A stretch of DNA of 51,447 nt, taken from assembly GCF_003362755.1 (NCBI RefSeq), contig NZ_QKRA01000016.1:1-51447 (forward strand), in the 5' to 3' direction. How positions within the stretch are numbered: the first letter of the stretch is position 1; each line of letters starts with the position of its first letter. This DNA is from Marinomonas piezotolerans (lineage in GTDB: Bacteria; Pseudomonadota; Gammaproteobacteria; Pseudomonadales; Marinomonadaceae). Made by a program: the position numbers and the translations under genes. The notes beneath the pieces were generated by a model. That model saw only the letters and a list, made by a program, of their open reading frames with translations, was not told where the DNA came from and searched no databases. This document shows, one piece after another, positions 8,586-18,086 of the stretch.

Positions 8586-8783
8586 AATTACGTCCTGTGC
8601 TGATGAATGTTAGATCAATTGTGGCATCCACCGACAGAAAATAAACCCAATACAAGTCGATTACATATTTGCTTCTATTAAGCACAGATTGCAGGAAAAG
8701 GTGCGTATTTAACATGCAATCGTCAATAAGCAGAAAATCAACCTACAGAAGAAAATCATTGCCCTCCAATATGAAGACATAAA

Positions 8784-8805
8784 AAAACGCGCCGAAGCGC
8801 GTTTT
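8784..8805 (-). terminator. ilvIH terminator
   Basis: AAAACGCGC-TTCG-GCGCG followed by TTTTTTT on the minus strand. The UUCG tetraloop makes this a very stable intrinsic terminator just after ilvH. Confidence 0.9.
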
Positions 8806-8830
8806 GACAAAGAACAATTAAATGCTCTCG

Positions 8831-9322
8831 TTAAAGAGACAGTGTTTTCTCACCACGGGCAATGCCTGACACCCCTGTACGCACAACCTCTAATGTATGC
8901 ATACCTCCAAGCGCCTGTAAGAATCCATCCAACTTATCAGATTCACCGATAATCTGGATGGTGTATATTGATGGCGTCATATCAATGATATTGCCACGGA
9001 ATATATCCACCGTACGTTTAACTTCTGCTCGCTGAGCACCAGAAGCACGAACTTTAACCAACATCATTTCACGTTCGATATGCTGACCTTCTGTCAGATC
9101 AACAAGCTTAACCACATCAATGAGCTTATTAAGCTGCTTTGTAATTTGCTCTACAACTTGATCCGACCCAAAGGTAGTCAGTGTTAACCGCGACAAAGTT
9201 GAATCATCTGTCGGTGCAACATTAAGTGACTCGATATTGAAGTTACGCTGAGAGAACAAACCAACCACACGCGACAAGGCACCCGGCTCATTCTCCATTA
9301 AAACTGAGATAATGTGTCGCAT
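8831..9322 (-). CDS. ilvH: Acetolactate synthase small (regulatory) subunit
   Basis: A 163-residue regulatory subunit. It starts with an ACT domain (residues 2-75; HIISVLMENEPGALSRVVGLFSQRNFNI is the family's opening, split here only by my line of reading) and continues with the conserved C-terminal ALS regulatory domain. In the family the ACT domain binds valine for feedback inhibition, and the subunit stimulates the large subunit. It follows ilvI by one base, so it is certainly in the same operon. A strong terminator follows. Confidence 0.95.
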   Translation of the reverse strand: MRHIISVLMENEPGALSRVVGLFSQRNFNIESLNVAPTDDSTLSRLTLTTFGSDQVVEQITKQLNKLIDVVKLVDLTEGQHIEREMMLVKVRASGAQRAEVKRTVDIFRGNIIDMTPSIYTIQIIGESDKLDGFLQALGGMHTLEVVRTGVSGIARGEKTLSL

Positions 9323-9323
9323 A

Positions 9324-11042
9324 TTAAGTTCGCTCCGTCTTGCTCAAGAACATATCACGCATGGATCCACGTGGTACCTGCATTGGGTATACATGTTCTT
9401 CTGGATCTACATAACAATTAATGAAAACTAGCTGATCAGTCATCGCGAACGCTTCTTCCATTTTCGAATCCAACTCATCTTTTGTCCGGATTTCTACATA
9501 CTTATGTCTGTAGGCACCCATCAGCGCCTCAAAATCAGGCAAAGAATCCATATAAGAGTTTGAATGACGGCCTTCATAGTTCATATCTTGCCACTGACGG
9601 ACCATACCCAAATAACCGTTGTTCAAACACAAGATTTTGACTGGCAAACCATACTGTAGACACGTCGAAAGCTCTTGAATATTCATCTGAATACTGCCTT
9701 CACCTGTTACACAGACAACTGTCTCATTTGGGAAGTTGATCTTAACACCCATTGCGGCTGGCAAACCAAAGCCCATCGTTCCTAGACCACCTGAGTTGAC
9801 CCAACGATATGGCTTGTCAAACTTGTAGTATTGGGCGGTGAACATTTGATGCTGACCAACATCTGATGCAACAAAAGCATCGCCGTTAGTCGCGCGCCAA
9901 CACGCTTCAACCGCTGCTTGTGGCTTAATTTTGTCGCCCGCTGTGTCGTAGCGCCCACCATGCACCTGACGCCAATCATTGATCTGCTTCCACCAAGTAG
10001 CAATCGCCTCTTGATTAGTGCGAGCTGGCGCATCATCAATGATAGACAACATCTCTTCAAGCACTTGGATCACAGGCCCGACAATTGGAACATCCGCACG
10101 AATCGTTTTGGAGATCGAAGCCGGATCAATGTCAATATGTATAATTTTTGCACCAGGGCAGAACTTATCAGGATCATTTGTTACTCGGTCGTCAAAACGA
10201 GCACCTACCGCTAAAATAAGGTCACTGTGGTGCATCGCTTGGTTCGCTTCATAAGAACCATGCATTCCAAGCATGCCAAGGGACTGTTTATCCGTCGCAG
10301 GATAACCACCTAGCCCCATAAGTGTATTGGTGACAGGGTATTCTAAGTGTTGGGCCAACTTAACAAGTTGATCTGATCCCCCACCCATAATGACACCGCC
10401 ACCTGCGTAAATCACTGGACGCTTTGCCGCCAACAATAAGTCCACAGCTTTTTTAATTTGACCACTATGACCTTTAAGCGGAGGCATGTATGAGCGCAAC
10501 GATACTGACTCAGGGTATTTGTATTCGAACTTTTCGTTCGGCATCGTCATATCTTTTGGAATGTCTACGACAACCGGACCTGGACGACCTGTACTAGCGA
10601 TGTGAAAAGCTTTCTTCAGAATCATAGGTATTTCAGAAGGATGCTTAACAGAGAAGCTATGTTTAACGATCGGACGAGAGACTCCAATCATATCGGTCTC
10701 TTGGAATGCATCCTCACCGATAAGGTAGCTCATTACCTGACCACAGATAACAACCATAGGAATGGAATCCATAAACGCTGTCGCAATACCCGTAACAGTA
10801 TTGGTTGCGCCCGGACCAGATGTTACAAGCACAACACCTGGCTTACCTGTCGCACGCGCATAGCCGTCAGCCATATGTGTTGCAGCTTGTTCATGACGGA
10901 CGAGTACATGCTTCACATCAGATTGACGATGTAACGCATCATAAATGTGCAGTGCTGCACCACCTGGATAGCCATATATATTTTCTACTCCCTCATCTTT
11001 GAGAAAGCGGGCGATCATCTCACCACCGGATAATAACTCCAC
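9324..11042 (-). CDS. ilvI: Acetolactate synthase large subunit
   Basis: ThDP enzyme that condenses two pyruvates to acetolactate, or pyruvate with 2-oxobutyrate, the first common step to valine, leucine and isoleucine. It has the catalytic glutamate region ([15 protein letters not shown] and [15 protein letters not shown]) and the ThDP-binding motif as GEGSIQMN. That motif has Glu where GDG is usual; I believe relatives in Pseudomonas share this. The GTG at 11042 is chosen: AGAGG lies 8 nt upstream and the protein then begins MELLSGGEM, like Pseudomonas IlvI, with 572 residues. Upstream ATG (11066) and GTG (11111) codons lack ribosome sites. Confidence 0.94.
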   Translation of the reverse strand: MELLSGGEMIARFLKDEGVENIYGYPGGAALHIYDALHRQSDVKHVLVRHEQAATHMADGYARATGKPGVVLVTSGPGATNTVTGIATAFMDSIPMVVICGQVMSYLIGEDAFQETDMIGVSRPIVKHSFSVKHPSEIPMILKKAFHIASTGRPGPVVVDIPKDMTMPNEKFEYKYPESVSLRSYMPPLKGHSGQIKKAVDLLLAAKRPVIYAGGGVIMGGGSDQLVKLAQHLEYPVTNTLMGLGGYPATDKQSLGMLGMHGSYEANQAMHHSDLILAVGARFDDRVTNDPDKFCPGAKIIHIDIDPASISKTIRADVPIVGPVIQVLEEMLSIIDDAPARTNQEAIATWWKQINDWRQVHGGRYDTAGDKIKPQAAVEACWRATNGDAFVASDVGQHQMFTAQYYKFDKPYRWVNSGGLGTMGFGLPAAMGVKINFPNETVVCVTGEGSIQMNIQELSTCLQYGLPVKILCLNNGYLGMVRQWQDMNYEGRHSNSYMDSLPDFEALMGAYRHKYVEIRTKDELDSKMEEAFAMTDQLVFINCYVDPEEHVYPMQVPRGSMRDMFLSKTERT

Positions 11043-11468
11043 CTTGTAAACCTCTGTAGTGTTCATCTGTCTGCTAGTTTGGTGCACGTATTGTAACCGC
11101 ATACCAAGCACAGATTAAAGTTGATAAAACGATGTTTGCAAAACAAATGAGATACCTAAAACGAAGGAACACTCAAACGCAATAAATCGCAGTTTTGACA
11201 CTGCCCGCGTCTTTTCGCGAGAGGAAGCATTGTGAGTCAATATTCTACTTACAATACTGTGTGTAACGACTATACTCTAGTCGTATAGGAAGGGGCTGTT
11301 GGCCGCCATCAGAAGAGACAATCAGCGGGGTATTGCTGATGTAAGTGCTTATTTTGTCAGGCATCTGCGTTAGAGTCAACGAATCCGTGTTATACACGCT
11401 CTTTCCGCTTGCTCTTAATAGAGCTTTCATGATGTCATACGCTTATTATCTAATAAGGAGTTAGAATC
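11043..11468. other. Intergenic region between ilvI and a small unknown gene
   Basis: This divergent region must hold the ilvIH promoter (minus) and that of the small plus-strand gene at 11469. Besides the promoter/dyad at 11249-11285 I see a short hairpin ATCAGC-GGGGTATT-GCTGAT (11321-11340). I looked for a leader peptide with Ile/Leu/Val codon runs ahead of ilvI and found none, so classical attenuation is not supported. Confidence 0.5.
11249..11285 (+). promoter_or_regulatory. Candidate promoter with dyad over the -10 box
   Basis: TTACAA (11249-11254) and TATACT (11271-11276) are 16 bp apart. The inverted repeat ACGACTA-TACTC-TAGTCGT (11267-11285) covers the -10 box, a usual place for a repressor operator. 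It would serve the small gene at 11469, about 185 nt downstream. Confidence 0.4.
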
Positions 11469-11729
11469 ATGGCTTCAGAATTAAACCAACAACGTATTAT
11501 CGATGAATTCTTACGCTGCTTCCGCAAAATGCTGATGGAACCCGAATTGTCTGGTGAGCTTATCCGCATCGCCAAAGAGCACATAAATGAGCCTAATGCT
11601 TATCAAAAAATTGCAGAAGAAGTTTCCAACCAAACGACTCTAAAGATTCCCGAAGAGCACTCTGAAGCAGATCGTCTTTTCATCAAACTTTTGATAGACA
11701 CTGTGAAAAGCGACGTTAACCTGTATTAA
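11469..11729 (+). CDS. Small unknown protein, 86 residues
   Basis: I do not recognise a family. The protein is soluble, without signal peptide or membrane segment, and appears mostly helical. It has a single Cys (FLRCFRK) and an acidic C-terminal half. The start is well supported by AAGGAG 8 nt before the ATG, and a terminator hairpin follows directly after the stop. It is therefore a self-contained transcription unit, which makes a chance open frame unlikely. No function is proposed. Confidence 0.72.
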   Translation: MASELNQQRIIDEFLRCFRKMLMEPELSGELIRIAKEHINEPNAYQKIAEEVSNQTTLKIPEEHSEADRLFIKLLIDTVKSDVNLY

Positions 11730-11740
11730 TTAATAACCTC

Positions 11741-11768
11741 AAGGTGAGAGCTCGGCTCTTACCTTTTC
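11741..11768 (+). terminator. Terminator after the 86-residue protein
   Basis: AAGGTGAGAGC and GCTCTTACCTT pair (one G-U) around TCG and are followed by a short T-rich tail. It ends only about 7 bp before the queG start codon, so queG transcription must begin very close by, read through, or share a leaderless start. Confidence 0.75.
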
Positions 11769-11774
11769 CTACAA

Positions 11775-12863
11775 GTGTATCCCTTGCTGCCATCAGACCT
11801 TAACTCGCCAACTTCGCTGAGTGATCTAGCCACCCAGATAAAGCAATGGGCCTCGGAGTTTGGTTTTTCGGATTGCCGAATCGTCGATCCGAAGTTAGAA
11901 CAGTTTCGTGATCCTTATAACAAGTGGCTTGCTTCAGGCTATCACGGGACCATGGACTACTTAGCCAATCACGGTGATCTTAGATTTACTCCTGAAAACC
12001 TGCACGTTGGAACACAACGTGTTATCAGCTTAAGCATGCCCTACCTACCCGAGTCCGTCGAAACGGTAAAGCGGCTGCAAACAAAAAATAAGGCTTATAT
12101 CGCTCGCTATGCTTTAGGTCGTGATTATCACAAGCTAATACGCAAGCGTCTCACTCAATTTGCCAAGCGCATAGAGGAGGAAGTTGGCGATCACGGCTTT
12201 CGGGCCTTCGTTGATAGCGCTCCCGTATTAGAACGCCAGATAGCCGAACAAGCAGGAATGGGATGGATAGGGAAGAATACGCTTCTATTATCACCTAAAG
12301 CTGGAAGCTGGTTTTTACTTGGCGAGGTATTCACTAACCTGCCTTTACCTGTCGATGATGCTATGCCATCACGTCATTGCGGAAGCTGTAGCGCATGCCT
12401 TGATCTTTGCCCAACCAACGCATTTGTGGAACCTTGGGTATTAGATGCAACAAAATGCATCTCTTATTTAACCATAGAATACGACGGCATAATTCCTGAA
12501 GAGCTCAGATCAAAAATGGGCAATCGTATTTTTGGTTGCGATGACTGCCAACTCGTCTGCCCTTGGACGAAGTTCGCAAAATACACACAAGAAAATGATT
12601 TCCAGCCTCGCCATCATCTGGATAACGAAGAACTTATCACCCTGTTTCAATGGGATGAAAGAACGTTCCTAAAGAATACAGAAGGATCTCCCATCAGACG
12701 AACGGGCTACGAAAACTGGCAGCGTAACCTTGCCGTAGCATTAGGTAATGCACCAACAAGCATGGCGATCATTGAAGCATTAGAGAAAGGTAAAGAAGGC
12801 GCTTCGGAAAAGCTACTTATTCACATCGATTGGGCTCTGGCTCAGCATCCAATACTTCGATAA
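11775..12863 (+). CDS. queG: Epoxyqueuosine reductase
   Basis: Performs the last step of queuosine synthesis in tRNA, reducing epoxyqueuosine at position 34 with cobalamin and two 4Fe-4S clusters. The cluster cysteines are visible: C202, C205, C208 and C212 in CGSCSACLDLCP, then C228, C255, C258 and C262 (GCDDCQLVCPW). The catalytic aspartate is D147 in FVDSAPVLER. At 362 residues it is slightly shorter than the E. coli protein. The GTG start is weakly supported: no clear ribosome site precedes it, and a terminator lies just upstream. Its last 47 bp overlap the convergent GGDEF gene. Confidence 0.93.
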   Translation: MYPLLPSDLNSPTSLSDLATQIKQWASEFGFSDCRIVDPKLEQFRDPYNKWLASGYHGTMDYLANHGDLRFTPENLHVGTQRVISLSMPYLPESVETVKRLQTKNKAYIARYALGRDYHKLIRKRLTQFAKRIEEEVGDHGFRAFVDSAPVLERQIAEQAGMGWIGKNTLLLSPKAGSWFLLGEVFTNLPLPVDDAMPSRHCGSCSACLDLCPTNAFVEPWVLDATKCISYLTIEYDGIIPEELRSKMGNRIFGCDDCQLVCPWTKFAKYTQENDFQPRHHLDNEELITLFQWDERTFLKNTEGSPIRRTGYENWQRNLAVALGNAPTSMAIIEALEKGKEGASEKLLIHIDWALAQHPILR

Positions 12864-14139
12864 ACTCCCCATCATCTAACGCTTCAATTTCGAATTGTCT
12901 AGACGCCGGTGAGTAAGCAAGAATCACTCTGTTTCTGCCTTCGCCTTTCGCATTATATAACGCATCGTCAGCTCTTTTTAGTAACTCATCACAGGTATCA
13001 TCGTCATCTAATTCGGCGACACCAATACTCGTGGTCACATGAATCGCCTCTTTCTCAAATCGAGAGCTCGCCAATGTCGCTCGAACACGTTCAGCCATCC
13101 CTTCCGCGAGTACGATATCGTAATAAGGCAGAATTACAGCAAACTCTTCGCCCCCCCATCGCGCAACAAGCCCTTCACTTCCAATCACTTGCTTAATACA
13201 CTGGGCTGCATGCTGCAAAACATGATCACCTATTTGATGTCCATGTACATCATTAACTCGCTTAAAGTCATCCAAATCAATTAACAGTACTGAAAGACGC
13301 TCGTGTCGGCGCTTCGAAAGCAGCACATATTCAGCAAATAATTCATCAAATCGCGTACGGTTATACACCTGCGTAAGTGCATCAGTATTAGCAAGTTTCG
13401 AAAGTTTTTGATTTAGTTCTATCAATGTACGATTTTTTTCTTCGAGGGCTGCCATTTTAGATTTAATACGTGCATCCGCTTCACTACCCATCGCAATCAG
13501 CTCCTCCCGAGAGGAGCGTAGAGAGATAACTAAACGATTCACACTCGACATAACTTCGCGGTACTCTGTGATTTGAGATAAGGACGCCTCTAGTTGGATT
13601 GGCACGGGATTATTGCAATCAATACCACTTAGGTCTCGCACTACTCGATTCACTCTCGCACTTAACTTTCGACGCATCAATATTTTCAACAATCCGAATA
13701 ACAACAGCAGTTGGAGCGCCAAAGCAATTATAAACCAACCAGACTCTTTCAATACTTGATTACTAATGATGGCAGTCGGTAAAAGAGTGACACGCAATTG
13801 AAAGCCAGGTAAATCCAACTCTATTGGCACCCCCACATTGTCCCCCCAAGTCAATGTCGAGGCGCTATTCTCTGGCTTAAGCTCGGCTCCTGAAAAAAAG
13901 GAACGCTTATCCGCTAAGTATTGCAGAATAAGATTACTACGGTCCGCTACAGAGAGATGGTCAAATGCAATGATTTGGGAAACATACGTTCGAAGGATAG
14001 ATACCTCTTCCTGCTGCCGTTTTTCAGCAACATAATGAGAGGCGATTGCAGCAGTCAATAGCACGCACATTGCCACAAGCAGATAACAAGCAGCTATTTT
14101 TGACAATAACAGGTTAATGATACTTCGCTGGGTTGACAC
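12817..14139 (-). CDS. Membrane-anchored GGDEF diguanylate cyclase
   Basis: The N-terminal part has a membrane helix (about residues 10-35), a periplasmic region of about 90 residues and a second membrane helix (about 115-135). A linker/coil and a full GGDEF domain follow. The active site WGGEEF is intact near residue 330, as is the DALTQVYNR start of the domain. The product should therefore make cyclic di-GMP from GTP. No RxxD product-inhibition site precedes GGEEF. The GTG at 14139 follows AAAGGA by 6 nt and is preferred to the ATG at 14157. The C-terminal tail is acidic and overlaps the 3' end of queG. Confidence 0.92.
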   Translation of the reverse strand: MSTQRSIINLLLSKIAACYLLVAMCVLLTAAIASHYVAEKRQQEEVSILRTYVSQIIAFDHLSVADRSNLILQYLADKRSFFSGAELKPENSASTLTWGDNVGVPIELDLPGFQLRVTLLPTAIISNQVLKESGWFIIALALQLLLLFGLLKILMRRKLSARVNRVVRDLSGIDCNNPVPIQLEASLSQITEYREVMSSVNRLVISLRSSREELIAMGSEADARIKSKMAALEEKNRTLIELNQKLSKLANTDALTQVYNRTRFDELFAEYVLLSKRRHERLSVLLIDLDDFKRVNDVHGHQIGDHVLQHAAQCIKQVIGSEGLVARWGGEEFAVILPYYDIVLAEGMAERVRATLASSRFEKEAIHVTTSIGVAELDDDDTCDELLKRADDALYNAKGEGRNRVILAYSPASRQFEIEALDDGEFIEVLDAEPEPNRCE

Positions 14140-14296
14140 GCTAGATCCTTTCCACATCCATATTGAAAGTTAACGCTCTTGCTCAACTGTTTATTTCATA
14201 TTGAAGCAAAGGCAACAGAGTACAACCGATCAAAAATAGCACAGTCGTAACCTAAAACCTTAAATCTGTTACAATTCATTACATACACAACACGTT

Positions 14297-15157
14297 CTAC
14301 TTATTCAAACGAATTAACCCCTCTTGTGCTGTAGATGCCACTAAATTCCCCGCTCGATCAAATATTTTCCCCCTAACAAACCCCCGCGCAGAGGATGTTG
14401 ATGGGCTATCTGCGACATACAGCAACCACTCGTCTAACCGAAAAGGCCGATGAAACCAAATCGCATGATCTAAGCTAGCGATATTTAATTTGGGATGACC
14501 TATCGACACGCCATGAGGCTGAAGTGCCGTCTCTAGGAATCCATAATCTGTGGTGTAGGCCAACATAGCTTGGTGGACCAATTCGTCATCAGGAAGTGGC
14601 TCCACACTCCTAATCCACATATGACGTGATGGCAAACCAGGACGAGGACGAAACGGATTCTGGTTTTCGACAATGCGGTACTCTATAGGTCGGTCCGCGA
14701 CAAGAAGACTTCTTATTTTACTAGGGATTTCTTCTGCATGCTTGCGGAACAGGCTCAACTCAGATTTGAAGTTTTCTGGGCCGGGAACGTTCGGCATCGC
14801 TTCTTGATGTGATAGCCCTTCTTCGAAAATATGAAACGATGCGGTCATCACTAAAATACTCTTGCCGTTCTGACTGGCGATGACTCGACGTACACTAAAG
14901 CTTCCACCGTCTCGAATAAACTCAACCTCATATTCTATCGGCTGACTCGCATCTCCTGGACGTAAAAAATAACTGTGCAATGAATTAGGCGCGCGCCCTT
15001 CAGGAACCGTTTGTACAGCGGCGCTCAGAGCCTGACCAACAACTTGGCCCCCGAAGACTTTGGGAAACCCTAAATCTTGACTCTTACCGACAAATTTAGT
15101 GTCAGAAACCCGATTCAAAGTGAGTATATCGATCAAATTATGTATAACACTATGCAC
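14297..15157 (-). CDS. tesB: Acyl-CoA thioesterase II
   Basis: Hydrolyses acyl-CoA to free fatty acid and CoA in the cytosol. At 286 residues it matches E. coli TesB in length and has the double hot-dog layout. The N-terminal hot-dog holds GGQVVGQALSAA and LHSYFLRPGD. The C-terminal one holds the catalytic aspartate in LDHAIWFHRPFR and the terminal STAQEGLIR segment. GAGGAG precedes the ATG by 9 nt. It lies alone on the minus strand, divergent from moaA. Confidence 0.93.
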   Translation of the reverse strand: MHSVIHNLIDILTLNRVSDTKFVGKSQDLGFPKVFGGQVVGQALSAAVQTVPEGRAPNSLHSYFLRPGDASQPIEYEVEFIRDGGSFSVRRVIASQNGKSILVMTASFHIFEEGLSHQEAMPNVPGPENFKSELSLFRKHAEEIPSKIRSLLVADRPIEYRIVENQNPFRPRPGLPSRHMWIRSVEPLPDDELVHQAMLAYTTDYGFLETALQPHGVSIGHPKLNIASLDHAIWFHRPFRLDEWLLYVADSPSTSSARGFVRGKIFDRAGNLVASTAQEGLIRLNK

Positions 15158-15302
15158 TGCGACTCCTCATCTTTATAGTGGTTTAACTGCACTCAAATAC
15201 TGCGTTATTTGAGCATAACGCAATTCGCAGTCCGTACAGAGAATCTTTGCCTCTGTAATAAAATTTTGCTTCTATTAGAAAATTGTAGTGAGGCCAATTC
15301 TA

Positions 15303-16298
15303 GTGTCAGATTCCACTTTAATCGATCCGTTCGGTCGAAAAATAGACTATTTACGTATTTCGGTGACGGACCGCTGCGACTTTCGCTGTACATATTGTAT
15401 GGACGAAGACGCTACCTTTTTGCCTCGACGAGACATTTTATCATTAGAAGAAATCGTTCAGGTAGCGACCTCTTTTGTGGCCCTAGGTACTCGAAAAATC
15501 CGAATCACAGGCGGCGAGCCGCTTGTTCGTAAAGACATCCTCTTTGCACTAAAACACATTGCCAGCTTACCTGGACTTGACGAACTAACCATCACAACCA
15601 ATGGTTCGCAGCTCGAAAAGATGGGGCAGCAGCTATTTGACACAGGCGTGTCTCGAATCAACATAAGCTTGGATACGCTCAAACGAGAACGATTTAAGGA
15701 ATTGACCCGTCGAGACAAACTCGACCAAGTGCTGCGCGGAATTGATACCGTCAGCGCTCTGCCATTCAAGCGTCTTAAACTCAACGCCGTCATATTAGGC
15801 GGTTATAACGATGATGAGGTCGAAGACCTAGTTGAGTACGCTTTACAACGCAATTTAGACATTAGCTTTATCGAAGAGATGCCTCTTGGTCACATCTCTC
15901 ATCATGACCGCGCCAAAGCCTATGTCTCTAGTGATGAGCTATTAGATCGCCTGCAACAACGCTGGCACCTAAGCCTGTCAGAACGCTCGACTGGCGGCCC
16001 CTCTAGATATTACGACTTAGCAGGTGAATCTAGCCAAGTAGGCTTTATTTCCCCCCATAGTCACAACTTCTGCAGCACCTGTAACCGAGTACGACTGACC
16101 GCTGAAGGTCGATTACTGCTATGTTTAGGCAATGAGCATTCAAAAGATTTAAAATCAGTCTTACGAAGTCATCCTGACAACGTGGAAGCTCTGCAAAAAA
16201 GTATTATTGACTCCTTAGTGCTAAAACCAGAAAAGCACCACTTTAATTTAGAAGAAGAACCCCAGATTTTGCGTTTCATGAGCGCTACTGGTGGTTAA
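15303..16298 (+). CDS. moaA: GTP 3',8-cyclase (molybdenum cofactor synthesis)
   Basis: Radical SAM enzyme that starts molybdopterin synthesis by rearranging GTP. The N-terminal cluster motif is C25, C29, C32 (CDFRCTYC). The C-terminal cluster motif is [10 protein letters not shown] with a later cysteine in LLLCLG, and the functional C-terminal Gly-Gly is present (SATGG). The GTG at 15303 has GAGG at 9 nt, whereas the GTG at 15288 has no ribosome site, so the 331-residue product is preferred. It leads moaB and moeA on the same strand. Confidence 0.95.
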   Translation: MSDSTLIDPFGRKIDYLRISVTDRCDFRCTYCMDEDATFLPRRDILSLEEIVQVATSFVALGTRKIRITGGEPLVRKDILFALKHIASLPGLDELTITTNGSQLEKMGQQLFDTGVSRINISLDTLKRERFKELTRRDKLDQVLRGIDTVSALPFKRLKLNAVILGGYNDDEVEDLVEYALQRNLDISFIEEMPLGHISHHDRAKAYVSSDELLDRLQQRWHLSLSERSTGGPSRYYDLAGESSQVGFISPHSHNFCSTCNRVRLTAEGRLLLCLGNEHSKDLKSVLRSHPDNVEALQKSIIDSLVLKPEKHHFNLEEEPQILRFMSATGG

Positions 16299-16312
16299 CA
16301 AAGGACTTAACT

Positions 16313-16852
16313 ATGGCTAAAACACCTTCGCCTTTTCGCCCATTAAATATTAATGTTTTAACCGTTTCTGACACACGAGGCATTGCGGAAGATACATCGG
16401 GTGACGCTCTGATTAATCTGCTTCAGGACGCTGGGCACGTTCTCATCGAGCGCAGCATTGTAAAAGATGACATTTACGCCATGCGCGCCGTAGCGTCTAA
16501 TTGGATCGCCGATGAATCCATACACGTAATTTTAATCACTGGCGGTACAGGCTTTTACTCGCGTGACAGCACCCCAGAGGCGATCACTCCGTTATTAGAC
16601 AAAGAAGTTAATGGTTTTGGCGAGCTCTTTCGCCAACTATCTTTTGAAGAGATAGGCACGTCGACAATTCAATCACGTGCTTTAGCCGGCCTTGCTAACA
16701 AAACTCTCATATTCTGTTTACCTGGGTCTACGGGAGCATGTCGAACCGCTTGGAATGGCATCATCAAGGAACAGCTGGATGCCCGCCATAAACCATGCAA
16801 CTTTGTTACTATGCTTTTGGGGCCATACCAGCCACCCGTGCACGAGGTTTGA
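16313..16852 (+). CDS. moaB: Molybdenum cofactor biosynthesis protein B
   Basis: Member of the MoaB/MogA family that adenylates molybdopterin ahead of metal insertion. It has the MPT-binding fold motif ITGGTGFYSRDSTPEA, and the LPGSTGACRTAWNGII segment near the C-terminus. It lies 14 bp after moaA and 2 bp before moeA, so the three genes form an operon. At 179 residues it has the usual MoaB length. The genes for MoaC, MoaD and MoaE are not in the window. Confidence 0.93.
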   Translation: MAKTPSPFRPLNINVLTVSDTRGIAEDTSGDALINLLQDAGHVLIERSIVKDDIYAMRAVASNWIADESIHVILITGGTGFYSRDSTPEAITPLLDKEVNGFGELFRQLSFEEIGTSTIQSRALAGLANKTLIFCLPGSTGACRTAWNGIIKEQLDARHKPCNFVTMLLGPYQPPVHEV

Positions 16853-16854
16853 TC

Positions 16855-18045
16855 ATGGCTACACTTATGCCTTTTCGGGATGCCATCGAGCACATCAAGC
16901 AAACTCTCACGACTGTAACAACAACTGAATCAGTGCCATTAAGCAAAGCAATGGGCCGCATATTGGCTCAGGATGTCATATCCGAAATCGATGTCCCCCC
17001 AGCTGCCAATAGTGCGATGGATGGATTTGCGGTACGCACAAGCGACCTAAAAGATAACGCCTCTCTTACGGTGTCTCAGAGAATTGCGGCCGGTTCAGCG
17101 CCAATGCCGCTTCAATCGGGAACTTGTGCACGAATTTTCACAGGTGCAGAAATCCCACAAGGCGCCGATGCGGTTGTCATGCAAGAAAACACCAGGCAGC
17201 AAGAAAATCAAATAACGTTTCTTTCCCAGCCCACATCACATGACAACATTCGCCCTGCTGGACAAGATATTGCTGCTGGGGCGACAGTGTTCACTAAAGG
17301 AAAGCGTATAACGGCCATTGATATTGGTGTTTTAGCCAGCTTTGGAATAACACAAGTCGAAGTATATCTGCCTCTAAAAGTAGGCATTCTTACAACGGGA
17401 GATGAGCTGCAATCGCCTGGCACTCCACTCTCAGGTGGGCAAATATACAACTCAAACGGCCCACTTCTCGAATCCCTAGTCGTCAGTAGCGGACATCAAG
17501 TAAGTTTGCGGCTACACGCAATAGACTCTGTGGAAGCAACACAAACTGCTCTAAAAGCTTTAAGCGACTGCTCTGATGTGATTATTTCCTCTGGGGGTGT
17601 TTCAGTGGGTGAAGAAGACCATGTTAAAGCCACAATAGAGCAAAACGGCCAACTACATCTATGGAAAATTGCAATAAAACCAGGCAAGCCTCTAGTATTT
17701 GCAAACGTCTACAATACGCCTTTTTTAGGATTACCCGGAAACCCCAGCTCCACCTTAGTAACATTCCATTTATTCGCACGCTTGGCGCTGGCTAAAGCAG
17801 CGGGTGAAGACTTAGATTTACCGAAAGCCATACCTGTAAAGAGCGGCTTCTCACGTAAGGGTAACCAATCTCGTGATGAGTTCCTAAGAGTCCATATAAA
17901 TAACGGTATCGCGACTCCTCATGCTCAACAAAGCTCAGGAGCACTCTTGGCAGCAAGCCAAACCGACGGTTATTTACATATCCCTGCAGCTCATAATGTT
18001 TCACCAAACGATGAATTCGACTTTTACCCATTTTGTAGCTTCTAA
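16855..18045 (+). CDS. moeA: Molybdopterin molybdenumtransferase
   Basis: MoeA inserts molybdate into adenylated molybdopterin to complete the cofactor. Visible motifs are PPAANSAMDGFAV near residue 45, FTGAEIPQGADAVVMQE, the TGDEL and GGVSVGEEDH loops, and LPGNPSSTLVTF. The ATG at 16855 has GAGG upstream, overlapping the last codons of moaB; a longer in-frame start would run back into moaB without a ribosome site. The 396-residue length is normal. Confidence 0.95.
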   Translation: MATLMPFRDAIEHIKQTLTTVTTTESVPLSKAMGRILAQDVISEIDVPPAANSAMDGFAVRTSDLKDNASLTVSQRIAAGSAPMPLQSGTCARIFTGAEIPQGADAVVMQENTRQQENQITFLSQPTSHDNIRPAGQDIAAGATVFTKGKRITAIDIGVLASFGITQVEVYLPLKVGILTTGDELQSPGTPLSGGQIYNSNGPLLESLVVSSGHQVSLRLHAIDSVEATQTALKALSDCSDVIISSGGVSVGEEDHVKATIEQNGQLHLWKIAIKPGKPLVFANVYNTPFLGLPGNPSSTLVTFHLFARLALAKAAGEDLDLPKAIPVKSGFSRKGNQSRDEFLRVHINNGIATPHAQQSSGALLAASQTDGYLHIPAAHNVSPNDEFDFYPFCSF

Positions 18046-18086
18046 ACTACACTCAGTAAATACCTTATTCCGTTAGGAGTCCTACC

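Noticed and set aside
10602..10934. Open frame on the plus strand inside ilvI
   Set aside because: Antisense to conserved acetolactate synthase motifs; shadow frame.
11245..11430. Short minus-strand frame upstream of ilvI, considered as a leader peptide
   Set aside because: No run of Ile, Leu or Val codons, no paired attenuator hairpins, and it is opposite the leader of another gene.
16795..16854. Longer N-terminus for moeA
   Set aside because: It would run back into moaB without a ribosome site; ATG 16855 has GAGG upstream and matches the family start.
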